Shown here: piece by piece, positions 15,777-25,076 of the stretch | Layout of the letters: every line of letters starts with the position of its first letter | Numbering within the stretch: the first letter of the stretch is position 1 | Assembly: GCF_030433895.1 (NCBI RefSeq) | Contig: NZ_JARUXE010000041.1 | Coordinates: forward strand, 1-35,102 | Origin: Arthrobacter sp. PsM3 | Lineage (GTDB): Bacteria; Actinomycetota; Actinomycetes; Actinomycetales; Micrococcaceae | Length of the DNA stretch: 35,102 bases | Reading direction: 5' to 3' | Position numbers and translations under genes: made by a program | Notes under the pieces: model-generated | What the model saw: only the letters and a program-made list of their open reading frames with translations | Database searches by the model: none | Told to the model about the DNA's origin: nothing

Positions 15777-18047
15777 ATGGCGGTGCAAGCAATGGGCCCC
15801 AGCTACGCTGGTGGAACCCAACCTGTAGTCAAGGGCGGGTATGCGGTGCTGTACCTCCCCGACGTCAATAATCGTGAACTTATCGCCCAAGGCGAAGCTC
15901 CGGTCTTTTACTACATCCCCAATATTGTCCGGATGGCCCGCAAGAACGGACCAGATTCAGGGGACTATCTTTTTAACCTGATCCGGTTTGCCGGTACAGG
16001 CGGTGAAGGAGTAATCGGAGGCGGCGGCGACGTTGCCGGCGGAGTTGTCACTTTTTCCGTCACGGGTGCGATTCCGGAAGCGGTGAGAGCGCAGTCCGAA
16101 AGTGAAATCACGGCCCGGTTCAAGGACAGTGACGACGTCTTCTGGGGCATTAGGAACAGCCGCAAGCCGCCGATGTTCCGCCCCGCTATCATCACATCGA
16201 GCACCACATCTGTGTCCAACGTCGCGCCCACCACCCGCGGGTTCCCGGTCCTGGCCACCGCAACCCGTGGCGGCAAGTCGGTCAGCGAATACCGCTACTT
16301 CGGCATGCCCGGGAGCCGCAGCGGGGCCCGGCCCATGCCGGGCGAAGCGCGCGACGGCGAAACGCCTGCGCCCGGGCCCGTCACCCAGCCTGAGGGAGCC
16401 CCGCCGGTTCTCACCAACGGTTCGGGCAACAACCTGGACCCGTTCTACTGGCAGATGTACGGCGAGGGCAACGGCTCCATTGATCCCACCGGCACACATG
16501 CCTTTTCCGGGCTCGTAGGCAAGTACCCTGCTGCCATTTTGTGGGAAGCGTTCCATGGCACCGCCTCGCCCATGGTTGTGGTCCAGAACTACAAGCTGAA
16601 GGTGTGGTCCCCTGTCTGCACGCTCTCCATCAAGGGCAACTGGGACAAGGTCTTCAGCCATTTCTCCGCGGCCGCCTCCGGCCGGTATCTCTGGGCCTCG
16701 GTGGACCTCAAAGCGGAGTTCAACAACATGCGGACCAACGGCACCATTGAAGTGGACCTCAAGGTGGATACCACACTGCCCGGCGCTGAGGCCATCGCCA
16801 AGCGCCTGGATGAGAAGAGCAACCTGGTCTACGAAAAATTCATGGAGGCGGCCAAGAAAGTGATCTTTGACCCGCCGCAACCCCAGGTAGAGGCTGCCCA
16901 GGCCTCCTCCTCAGGCGGCAGCTTCTTCAGCCCCTGGGGGGCCGGCGTTGCACTGAAATACCGCCGCGACACCACCAACCTCAACCTCAGCTACACCGAA
17001 ACCCAGCAGTTCGCCTACCTTCAGGACCACACAATTTCCAGCTCGCTGGCGGGCATGTATGACGAAATGAAGGCCGATCCGGAGGCCGAACGCAAGTACT
17101 TCCTGACGGTGTACATGGACGATTGGCCCCGCAGGCTCGCACGGATCTGCTACCCGGTCGCTTCCTGGGGTGACGGCACTGTGGCCAGGCTCGGCATACA
17201 GGTGGGGTACCCGAACACCAAGGGCGAGATCAACTGGGAGGGAACGGCCTTCAGTGGCTCCGGAGGTGCCGACAGCAGTTGGAAGTTCCAGACGGCGCAG
17301 AAGATTGCCTCAGATGTCCAGAATGCCCCGGAGGGCTGGAAGCCGGACCTTACGTTCGTCAAGCGCCAGGTCTTCCTGAATGAGCCCGACAGCGAAATCG
17401 CGGACCAGTACAAACGCGTGCAAATCGAAAAAAACATCATTGCCATCGATCCGGAACCCAACGGCACCCTTATCAACGACACCACACTGGAGGTCAGGGC
17501 TGACAGCGCCGGCCGGCTCGCCGTCGGCCCCGTCGAACTGGGCGTGGTGCTCACCGACGACACCCAGATCGTGGAGGCGGAATTTGAGCCAGTGGACCCC
17601 GACAGCGGAGAGCCAGTGGGATTTGACCCGGTCCGCTTCCGCTGGAACCGGGCAGACTACAGTCAGGACCGAACTTGGACGATCTACACGGGGGACCCAG
17701 GATTCCGGCCCTTCTACCGGTACCGCGTCTCCGTCACGGTCAAAGGCACCTTGTTCGAACCCGGCCGGGCCTGGACAGGACCATGGACACGTTCCAGCGG
17801 CAATGGCCCGTTGCTGATCGACGTCCCCCGTCCCGATTCTCCCGGCGTCGTAACCCGCTCCGTCCCTGACGAAAGGGTCCGGTTGCTGCGCGAGCTTCAT
17901 ACCCGGGAACTCGAGCACAAGGAAGGCAGCGGAGACGGAGCGAAGTCGGGCAACGGGCTGGGCTCCGGTGACGGGGCCAAGTCTGGCCCGCCAACTGAGG
18001 GCAGTGCACCGGCGGAGTCCCCCACGTACCTCGAATACAAACTCTGA
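15777..18047 (+). CDS. Large orphan protein of the caspase cluster, 756 aa
   Basis: No known family recognised with confidence. The ATG at 15777 has GGAAGGCCAGGA upstream. The N-terminal 150 residues look mostly beta, with APVFYYIPNIVRMARKNGPD near 42-61. The middle contains ILWEAFHGTASPMVVVQNYK and a helical AEAIAKRLDEKSNLVYEKFM. The last third looks like a fibronectin-type or similar beta-sandwich: WTIYTGDPGFRPFYRYRVSV. The C-terminal tail is low complexity, with a near-duplicate GSGDGAKSG unit. There is no signal peptide and no transmembrane helix. It is first of three rightward genes (28 bp to the next). Tyr- and Trp-rich beta segments suggest a large structural or binding protein. Confidence 0.85.
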   Translation: MAVQAMGPSYAGGTQPVVKGGYAVLYLPDVNNRELIAQGEAPVFYYIPNIVRMARKNGPDSGDYLFNLIRFAGTGGEGVIGGGGDVAGGVVTFSVTGAIPEAVRAQSESEITARFKDSDDVFWGIRNSRKPPMFRPAIITSSTTSVSNVAPTTRGFPVLATATRGGKSVSEYRYFGMPGSRSGARPMPGEARDGETPAPGPVTQPEGAPPVLTNGSGNNLDPFYWQMYGEGNGSIDPTGTHAFSGLVGKYPAAILWEAFHGTASPMVVVQNYKLKVWSPVCTLSIKGNWDKVFSHFSAAASGRYLWASVDLKAEFNNMRTNGTIEVDLKVDTTLPGAEAIAKRLDEKSNLVYEKFMEAAKKVIFDPPQPQVEAAQASSSGGSFFSPWGAGVALKYRRDTTNLNLSYTETQQFAYLQDHTISSSLAGMYDEMKADPEAERKYFLTVYMDDWPRRLARICYPVASWGDGTVARLGIQVGYPNTKGEINWEGTAFSGSGGADSSWKFQTAQKIASDVQNAPEGWKPDLTFVKRQVFLNEPDSEIADQYKRVQIEKNIIAIDPEPNGTLINDTTLEVRADSAGRLAVGPVELGVVLTDDTQIVEAEFEPVDPDSGEPVGFDPVRFRWNRADYSQDRTWTIYTGDPGFRPFYRYRVSVTVKGTLFEPGRAWTGPWTRSSGNGPLLIDVPRPDSPGVVTRSVPDERVRLLRELHTRELEHKEGSGDGAKSGNGLGSGDGAKSGPPTEGSAPAESPTYLEYKL

Positions 18048-18075
18048 GGAAAGCTAGGGACTCCGGGGGCAGACG

Positions 18076-21069
18076 ATGGACATCCGACTCCGGCTGCGGA
18101 AAGACCCGGCCGGCGAACCGTTGGTTTCGGCAACATTCGTGCTGACCCATGCGCCTGCGCCGGATGACAGGCTGGGACCGCTCGTCGACCGAGCCACGCT
18201 TGCCGTGGATCTGGAAATCACAACGGACGACGGCGGCCTCCCCAGCTCACTGGCGTCCGTCACTTTCGTTTTGCTGGACCAGGGAGATGCACCAGGGCAA
18301 CGTGCGCCGCTGGAAGTGGCACGCCAGCGTGTCACAGGGCCCTTTGGCCACGGTGCCCTGGAGTCAGTGTTGGAAGGGCCGCCGTCGGCGGCGCTGCTTG
18401 ACGCGTTGGTGGCCGGAGGCTCCCGCTTTCTAGTGAAGGCCGTAGCAGACACCGAAGCCAGCGGTTCGGAAGTCTTCACTGTTACTGCCCAGCTTGGCGG
18501 CGTGTGGACCCATCTCGCGGACGTCGCCGATGAATCGCGCCTCTTCACACGCGTTGACCTGCTGAACTACCTGGTACCCATGATGGCCGAACGGATCGTG
18601 GCCGTAAGTGGCTCCCCCGGCCGGGGTTCCACGCAGGATCCCTCCGTGTTGGACGCCTTGCTGAAGGCCGCCCGCTACATCCTGGAGCCGGTCGCAGCAC
18701 CTCCGGGGCGCCCGGCGGACGAGGATTCCTCCTACCGCTTGGCCGTCCAGTACCCGGGCGAGCAGACCGTCCAGATAAGGATGCAGCACCCGCCGACACC
18801 GGGCGAGGCGCTGGAGACCTCCGCCAGTTTGGCCTCGCTCATTGTCCCTGTCATTGCTCACGACCGTGGCAAATTCATCCACCTTGTCAGCAGCGGAGGG
18901 GGCCGTCTGGACGGCATATTGCCCGCACGTGCCGCCAGTGGGACCCGCGGGCCAGGTGGCGCACTAATGCCGTTCATCGCGGGGGGCGGCCGCGTCGTCT
19001 CCGTCGCCTCGGCCCTCGGGTCGGCACGCCCGGGCGCGGCAACGGCACTCATGCTGCATCATCCAGGAGTGACGGCACATCCCATCACTCATCACCTTGC
19101 CGACTTGGAGCTCATTGCTCCCGCGCCCGTCCAGCGCCCCGGGCCCGTCGCCAACAACGGTGCCGCGGGGATCTGGAAAGACCGATGGGACGCGAGCTAT
19201 TGGTACGCGCCCGAGTACGCCTTGGAGCTTCCGCCACCATCAGATTCGCCCGGCCCGAGCCCCTTCACCTTCGATGTGGAGCCCGCCGGGGGGCACACGG
19301 CAGACGGCTCCCCCGGCATTACAGCGACAGTTTCCGTGACACTGCATGCCCGGAAATCAGCTCCCACCCTGGCCGAATGGGAGGCAGCCGGGAGGCCCGT
19401 TCTCAATCCGGTTCCCAGTACCGGTCACATGGTGCAACTCGGAATTCCTTTCCGCGACGAGCGCGGGACCACCCAGACCGAGCAGATCAGCGCCGACTCA
19501 TTGTCTGTCCAGCCCGGGGAAGAAGGCACCCTCACAGCCACTTTCAGGCTCATGGACAACTGGGCCCGGCTTGCCTATGGGGCACTCTCGGTCCCTGACT
19601 TCCAGGCCCAGCCAGCCACCATCACGGTTTCGGCCAGTTTTGAAGGCTGGCGCCAGTCCAGCGGGCAGGCTCCGGTTATCGCCGGGCTTCATAAGATTCT
19701 GTCGCTGCAAACAATAAGTGCGGCTACGAGGGATGCCCCGCTCCAGCTTCACGGCACCGCGCTGGCCCATGCAAACGTGATTCCGCCGTGGCAACTTAAC
19801 GCGGGTATCCTCGCTGAATGGCGGCGCAGCACCTACTCATGGAGCGAATTCGCCGCGGTCCGGACCCTCACAGTCTCCGTTCCATGCTCCACTTACGGAA
19901 CGCTTTACAGGGAGGCGACGGACGCCGGCAAAACAGCCATTGGCTGCCGGCCTGCTCTTCAGCTCGGCCAGACGGAATACAAAACCTACCAGGAAATCAC
20001 CCTCCCCGCGGCAGCCGGCAGGGCCCGAATTTACCGGTCGCTACGCAGCCCGGGAAGGTTTCTGGTGGTGCCGGCACGCTATTGCGTTGGCCGCTACGGA
20101 CCCGACCAGGATGACCGCGCCTACCGGCCGCGGCTGCTGTTACACAGCACCATCGATGTGGAGAATCCCACGAATATTCGATGCGTGCTGGCAGCATCGC
20201 TCGAACCGGACCTTCCACCCTTCGTTCGGACCGCAATCACCGCCGAGTTGAAGAACACTGCCGCGAATCCGGTGTTGGAGTACCTCCCGGACGCTGGTGT
20301 CGATCCGGACCTGCGGTGGGCCCTACCGTCGGACGCGAGCATCAGTGCGGTCCCCACCGGCGCCGGATTCGACGTCGTCATTTCCACAGATATCGCCGGT
20401 TTCCTGGTCCTGAAGTCGCTGCTGGAACGTGACGGGCTGAGGGGCTCCGTGGGTGCCGTACTGCCCGGAAACGTGCGGCTCAGCAGTTCCCTGGAGATTG
20501 GGCTGGCTACCGTCACCGGGCCATTCGACTCTGGCCCAATCGAGGTTGGTCCCTTGCGCGACGGAACTTTCGAGCTGACCAACAGGACGGGCCAGCGCCT
20601 GTCAGTCCAGGGTTTGGCGACGGGCGGCGTGCAGATCTCAACGCTGGCAAGCGTGCTGGCGCCCCAGCAGTCCCTAACCGTGGACGGGCCGCAAACCGGA
20701 GGCTTCGACGTTATTTTCGATCCCGACCAAACTGCGGAGAAACTGGATGAGATCCGGGCCTACATTGAGGATCTCGACCTTGGCATCACGTTTGTGGCTG
20801 TGGATGATCCAGGGGATGCGGGGCTGACCGGCTGGGAAATACAGACCTCCCTGCTGGGGATCTCAGATGCCGCACCCCTGGTCCTAACCTCCAGCGCCCG
20901 TGAAGCCGAGCGCCGTTACGTCCTGCCGCTCACAGCCTTCGCCGGTGATCCGCAGCTTCAGTACACGGTTACAGCCGTGGGAGTGGACGGCACACGCACC
21001 GCCGCACCGCCCGCCAACTGGCCGGTACGTACACAGGGCGTTCTAATTCCCATTCGGCGGCCCCAATGA
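18076..21069 (+). CDS. Large orphan protein of the caspase cluster, 997 aa
   Basis: No family recognised. It starts at ATG 18076, 28 bp after the previous stop, with GGGGGCAGACG as a weak binding site. The sequence is beta-rich throughout. An N-terminal sandwich-like region includes VDLEITTDDGGLPSSLASVT. A central part includes KDRWDASYWYAPEYALELPP, and WRRSTYSWSEFAAVRTLTVS resembles lectin- or receptor-like strands. The final region DPQLQYTVTAVGVDGTRTA looks like another beta-sandwich. An internal stretch IRCVLAASLEPDLPPFV and the hydrophobic LVLKSLLERDGL are not membrane spans. There is no signal peptide. It is too large and too even in codon use to be chance. Tight spacing between the 756-aa gene and the caspase argues for cotranscription. 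Confidence 0.85.
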   Translation: MDIRLRLRKDPAGEPLVSATFVLTHAPAPDDRLGPLVDRATLAVDLEITTDDGGLPSSLASVTFVLLDQGDAPGQRAPLEVARQRVTGPFGHGALESVLEGPPSAALLDALVAGGSRFLVKAVADTEASGSEVFTVTAQLGGVWTHLADVADESRLFTRVDLLNYLVPMMAERIVAVSGSPGRGSTQDPSVLDALLKAARYILEPVAAPPGRPADEDSSYRLAVQYPGEQTVQIRMQHPPTPGEALETSASLASLIVPVIAHDRGKFIHLVSSGGGRLDGILPARAASGTRGPGGALMPFIAGGGRVVSVASALGSARPGAATALMLHHPGVTAHPITHHLADLELIAPAPVQRPGPVANNGAAGIWKDRWDASYWYAPEYALELPPPSDSPGPSPFTFDVEPAGGHTADGSPGITATVSVTLHARKSAPTLAEWEAAGRPVLNPVPSTGHMVQLGIPFRDERGTTQTEQISADSLSVQPGEEGTLTATFRLMDNWARLAYGALSVPDFQAQPATITVSASFEGWRQSSGQAPVIAGLHKILSLQTISAATRDAPLQLHGTALAHANVIPPWQLNAGILAEWRRSTYSWSEFAAVRTLTVSVPCSTYGTLYREATDAGKTAIGCRPALQLGQTEYKTYQEITLPAAAGRARIYRSLRSPGRFLVVPARYCVGRYGPDQDDRAYRPRLLLHSTIDVENPTNIRCVLAASLEPDLPPFVRTAITAELKNTAANPVLEYLPDAGVDPDLRWALPSDASISAVPTGAGFDVVISTDIAGFLVLKSLLERDGLRGSVGAVLPGNVRLSSSLEIGLATVTGPFDSGPIEVGPLRDGTFELTNRTGQRLSVQGLATGGVQISTLASVLAPQQSLTVDGPQTGGFDVIFDPDQTAEKLDEIRAYIEDLDLGITFVAVDDPGDAGLTGWEIQTSLLGISDAAPLVLTSSAREAERRYVLPLTAFAGDPQLQYTVTAVGVDGTRTAAPPANWPVRTQGVLIPIRRPQ

Positions 21070-21136
21070 GCTGCCGGCCGAACGCAGCGACCGCTGCATA
21101 CAAGGAACCGCTGCATAGCAAGAAAGGACAAGGACA

Positions 21137-22282
21137 ATGACAGGATACTCGCTGCACATCGGGCTGAATGGAGTAGATCCGAACGCCTACAACGGCTGGG
21201 ACGGGGCCCTCAGCGGCTGTGTCAATGATGCCAATTCCATGATGCAACTCGCTTCCGCACAGGGTTTTACCCCCACACAGCTGCTCGACTACCAGGCCAC
21301 TTCGCAGGCGATCATCGGCGAAATCAGCCTGCTGGCACAGCAGGCTGTTGCCGGAGACATCTGTCTGATCACTTACTCCGGCCACGGCGGCCAGGTGGAC
21401 GACAACAACGGTGACGAGACCGACGCCCAGGACGAAACCTGGGTAGCCTACGACCGGCAGATTGTGGATGATGAGCTATACCAGATGTGGTCGCAATTCG
21501 CCGCCGGAGTGCGCATTCTGGTCTGCGCAGACAGCTGCCACAGCGGCACGTCCGTGCGACAGATGATTAACCAGGGCTGCCGCAAAGGATTGCTCGAACA
21601 GGCGAGGTCACTGCCCAAGGATGCCGGGCAGAAGATCAAAGTCACCGAAGGCGCGCCCAAGGCCATGCCGCTCACCGTGCAAGGCCACGACAACGACAAC
21701 CGCCGCGGGACCTACCAGTTTGTTCAAGCCCTCAGCGGAGCCAAGTCGGACGCCAGCATACCGGCAAGCGTCATACTGATTGCCGGCTGCCAAGATTCAC
21801 AGCTCTCCTACGACGGCGCAGTCAATGGCCAATTCACCGGCGCCCTGCTGCAAGCATGGGGCAGCGGCTCGTTCCAAGGCGACTACACCGCATTTCACAA
21901 GGCGATCCTCAACGGCATGCCGCCGGACCAAGTCCCGAACCTCTACACCACGGGCAGTTTCAACCCCGCCTTTATGGCCCAACGCCCGTTCACCCTCCCG
22001 GCCCCCGCCGGGGGCTCGGCCAACGGCAGCACGCCCACCAGCCCGTCTGGCGGAAGCTCCGGCGGTCCGGCAGCGCCGGTGACGCGACCCCAGATCCGGC
22101 GCGGTTCGACAGGCGCGCACGTAACGTATCTCCAGCAACAGCTGGCCGCCCTCGGCTACCGCCTTAGTGTCGATGGCATTTTTGGTCCCGGAACGGAAGC
22201 GGCTGTCCGCTCCTTCCAGCGCACGAATGGACTGACCGCAGACGGGATCGTCGGTCCCCAAACGTGGGCCGCAGTTGGCTGA
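21137..22282 (+). CDS. Caspase-family (C14) protease with peptidoglycan-binding domain
   Basis: A 381-aa protein with an N-terminal metacaspase/orthocaspase domain (about 1-270). The catalytic dyad is intact: H83 in ITYSGHGGQ and C134 in CADSCHSGT. The acidic patch DDNNGDETDAQDE (88-100) after the histidine suits an Asp/Glu-lined, Arg/Lys-specific S1 pocket or calcium site, as in metacaspases. A glycine/serine/proline-rich linker (about 285-315) leads to a PG_binding_1 domain at 318-381 (RRGSTGAHVTYLQQQL, then DGIFGPGTEAAVRSFQ). There is no signal peptide. The start has AAAGGACAAGGA upstream. It is third in the rightward operon, 67 bp after the 997-aa gene. Substrate unknown; the two neighbours are obvious candidates for cleavage or partnership. 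Confidence 0.93.
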   Translation: MTGYSLHIGLNGVDPNAYNGWDGALSGCVNDANSMMQLASAQGFTPTQLLDYQATSQAIIGEISLLAQQAVAGDICLITYSGHGGQVDDNNGDETDAQDETWVAYDRQIVDDELYQMWSQFAAGVRILVCADSCHSGTSVRQMINQGCRKGLLEQARSLPKDAGQKIKVTEGAPKAMPLTVQGHDNDNRRGTYQFVQALSGAKSDASIPASVILIAGCQDSQLSYDGAVNGQFTGALLQAWGSGSFQGDYTAFHKAILNGMPPDQVPNLYTTGSFNPAFMAQRPFTLPAPAGGSANGSTPTSPSGGSSGGPAAPVTRPQIRRGSTGAHVTYLQQQLAALGYRLSVDGIFGPGTEAAVRSFQRTNGLTADGIVGPQTWAAVG

Positions 22283-23177
22283 CACGCTTCAGAGCACGCG
22301 CTGCCAGCGAATGGGGCGCGGGCCCTTATTCGAATTACTTCGGCATTCTCGAGGGCTCTCGCGATACATGCGTCGGAATATCACCAGCGTTCCTCGTCTT
22401 GGAACGTAGATACTGCCGCGCCACGCCATCTATTCAGTCAAATTCCGCTGGAGCGGCTTCGCAGCTAGCCCGGCCCGGAAACAGCCACCTAGCAAAGCAT
22501 GGGCAACCTTGACCAATCCTTCCTAAAAGCCCTGCGCCTCCTGATTCGTCTGCGGCAAGATCAACCAACCTTCACTTTCTGGTCGCACTGATTCGCAAAA
22601 CCAGGGATGCATGACTTGTCGGCCAGCACCTCCTGACTCGCAAAAAATGCAGCCGATCGGTGGGCTTTGAAGACTTAGCGAGGAAGGGCGTGGCCGCATT
22701 GAGAAGGGACCCCAATATAGCAGGGGCGTCCGATGGTGCTAGCACTGGGGCGGAGATGGCTTCTTTGGGCACCCTCGTTATCCGCACTCGGGCCGAGCAA
22801 GACACGCCGCGCGGCTTTTGCGCACGGATGTCGATGCGCCTGGATCCCCACGATGAGCCCAACATTGATGCAACTGCCGATCCGGATGAAATGCTGGACA
22901 TTGTCCGCCCGCTGGCTTTCTGCCCAGACCCGGCAGGACTAGGAGCGCAAGGAATCGTTAACAAAGAATACCAATCCTGGTGGTCGACAAATGATAGCAG
23001 AGGCTCAATTTGAAGTAGCCAGTTTCAAATTTTGTTTGCCATATAAGCAACGGACAATTCTCCGGATAAAACGTTGGAGGGAGATTAGGGAAAAGCTCAT
23101 TGACAATGCCCAACAACATGAGGATGCTCATGTCTTGCACGCTTCAAATAGTCAGACCGAGCCGGAATCAGGTTTCG
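22283..23177. other. Gap with lower GC content, no secure gene
   Basis: A rightward frame at 22660-23013 could encode 117 aa with an acidic segment (DPHDEPNIDATADPDEMLDI), but it has no ribosome binding site and no family match, and an overlapping leftward frame is equally open. The stretch 22980-23130 is AT-rich compared with the window and probably holds the promoter of the SARP gene. No terminator hairpin was seen after the caspase gene. Confidence 0.35.
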
Positions 23178-23894
23178 ATGGGCAACAACGCCAGCGGACG
23201 AATGAATTTGGACCTGCTCAGGTCCTGGCAAATACGTGGAGACTGTGGGGCTGTGCATGTTGCAGCACGCCAACAACGCCTGATTGCCGCTTTGGCGCTG
23301 CGTGGACCCAGGCTCCGCAGCTACCTCGTTGGCATGTTGTGGCCCGAGTATCCCGACGCGCGGGCGCTGGAAAGCCTGCGGGTCAGTGTACACATAGTGT
23401 CCCGGCAGCTCCCGGGCCTTCTCGTCAACGATGGCCCAATGCTTTCCCTCAGCGACGACGTGGACGTTGATCTGTACCGGGTCAGGGCTGAGCTTCGGGA
23501 ACTGGCTGCCGGGGCGCGGCAGAACGGCATCTCGCCACTCCTCAACTTGCGCGATGCGGAATTGCTGCCAGGCTGGTACGAGGACTGGGTGATATTTGAA
23601 CAAAACCGGCTGCTGCAGGATCGGCTGCGGGCATTCACTAACCTTTCGGAGACCTCCCTCTCCAGCGGCGATTACGCGATCGCGGCTGAAGCGGCGGAGG
23701 CTGCCTTGGAAATTGAGCCGCTTTACGAGAGCGCCGTCAGGCTTCTCATTCGGGCCGACCTCAATCTTGGAAACATAGCCGCCGCCCTTCGCACCTTCGA
23801 GAAGTATCAAGGCAAGCTCCAGCACGACCTGGGTTTACTGCCCTCTGGGCACGTTGAGAAGCTCATAGCCAATGCTCGCGGGCACCAAATATAG
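23178..23894 (+). CDS. SARP/BTAD-type transcriptional regulator
   Basis: A protein of about 238 aa resembling the AfsR/DnrI/SARP class, activators with a winged-helix DNA-binding part followed by a bacterial transcriptional activation domain. DNA-binding part: MNLDLLRSWQIRG, then ARQQRLIAALALRGPRLRSY and LVGMLWPEYPDARALESLRV. BTAD part: AELLPGWYEDWVIFEQNRLL, then TPR-like helices such as YAIAAEAAEAALEIEPLYES and NIAAALRTFEKYQGKLQHDL. Start uncertain: ATG 23178 is used; 23202 (directly before MNLDLL) or 23106 are alternatives, all with weak binding sites. It lies 0.9 kb downstream of the caspase operon on the same strand and could control it, but no recognition site was identified. Confidence 0.85.
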   Translation: MGNNASGRMNLDLLRSWQIRGDCGAVHVAARQQRLIAALALRGPRLRSYLVGMLWPEYPDARALESLRVSVHIVSRQLPGLLVNDGPMLSLSDDVDVDLYRVRAELRELAAGARQNGISPLLNLRDAELLPGWYEDWVIFEQNRLLQDRLRAFTNLSETSLSSGDYAIAAEAAEAALEIEPLYESAVRLLIRADLNLGNIAAALRTFEKYQGKLQHDLGLLPSGHVEKLIANARGHQI

Positions 23895-24333
23895 GTTCCA
23901 CGGGAACATCTTCTTCCCGCCCCCTGATGAACCGGCAAGTCCTCGTCAACTGAACCGCAGAGCACTTTGGTGTTCGATCCTGTTGCGACACTCTCCTGGA
24001 TCCCAGCATCCTCGTGGTCAAGGGCGGCGATGAGGGCTTTGGTGACCTTTTCTCTCCCGGGCGTTTGGCCAGCACCCCCATCGCCCTCCACGGGCCCTGA
24101 TCTCGATCTTGCCGCACCGGGCCATGTGGTGCCTGGACGCCACCTCTGGGGCCTCATCGAGACCGGCACAGGCAATGTTGTCCTCGGCGGCCACCTATGC
24201 CGTGGAGCAACCGGGTCGGCCGAGCCGATCTCGAAGTAGTTCACCTTGGCGTCGATGGCCGTCCCCTCCACATCGACCACAAGCGCACGACAGGCAGCCC
24301 TTCAGATTCCTTGGCGGCGCCCTCCCCGCATCG
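23895..24333. other. Decayed region with a possible VOC stub
   Basis: On the leftward strand near 24204-24243 the peptide KVNYFEIGSADPVA matches the opening strand typical of VOC proteins, and the match then stops. Further leftward frames (for example KVTKALIAALDHEDAGIQES near 23990-24050) look protein-like but change frame repeatedly. I read this as gene debris rather than a working gene. Confidence 0.4.
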
Positions 24334-24630
24334 CTAGGGCATGATCTTGTACAGGTCGATAACGGTCTCTTCGGGCGGTGCCGCGAATCCACCCTCGATG
24401 CCCTGTTGCATCCGGGGAAGGAGGATGCCGTCGCGGAATTTCTCCCAGCTCTCCTTCGATTCGTGGACGGCCATGATGGTCCAGCCACCGGCGGAGGAGC
24501 CTCCGGCATGGAAGATCTGTCCGTCGGGCAGGCGCCCCTCCCCCGGGTGAACAGCGGCAATTGAGGCTTCGTACTGGTCCTTCGTGCCTCCCGCGAAGAA
24601 ATGCACGATTCCGTAGGGCGTGCCTTCCAT
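24334..24630 (-). CDS. Small ABM-like (dimeric alpha+beta barrel) protein
   Basis: A 98-aa protein beginning MEGTPYGIVHFFAGGTKDQY, followed by GEGRLPDGQIFHAGGSSAGG, WTIMAVHESKESWEKFRDG and IDLYKIMP. The beta-alpha-beta-beta pattern and the W-x-K-F-R-D motif fit the antibiotic-biosynthesis-monooxygenase-like fold that also covers many small proteins of unknown activity. The start at 24630 is fixed by AAGGAG six bases upstream; the longer open frame has no good site. The gene is intact, stands alone and is surrounded by decayed sequence. Function unknown. Confidence 0.8.
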   Translation of the reverse strand: MEGTPYGIVHFFAGGTKDQYEASIAAVHPGEGRLPDGQIFHAGGSSAGGWTIMAVHESKESWEKFRDGILLPRMQQGIEGGFAAPPEETVIDLYKIMP

Positions 24631-25076
24631 ATCTACTCCTTGGCCGGTCTGTATGTGTCGGACATGCCAACCAATAGTCCCCGTCATTCCGGATGTCAAC
24701 CAGTTTGCGCATGGCCCCAAAATCGCCGGCATTGTGGGAGGCTCAAGGTTCATCGTGCGGCAGCGGGCTGGAGCGCATCGCGGAGTCCCGCATGGAAGGA
24801 CTCAGCCCCATCGCCGCCTGCCATGGGCCGGAGCTCGCACGAGGCGCGGCCCGCGGCACGGCCGTCGCGGGCGTTTTCGATCGTACGCCCCGGGGCGTCG
24901 GGTCTAAAACCGGCTCCGAAGACTCAAGGCTGCTGTACCTCATCACGACGGTCTGCAGCATCCAATCCAACACCGGTCAAACCGCCCATGTCGACTCGGT
25001 TGTCTACGCCCTGCCGCCCTGCGCAGGAAACCTCACAACCGTCCTCGGCCTTACCTTTGGCTGCCCGGCAGAGGCG
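24631..25076. other. Gap, nothing recognised
   Basis: Several overlapping open frames on both strands, none with a binding site or a motif I know. It should contain the promoter of the leftward ABM-like gene near 24640-24700. Confidence 0.3.

Noticed and set aside
22572..22964. Leftward 130-codon frame
   Set aside because: Serine- and arginine-rich shadow with no binding site; neither strand is convincing here.
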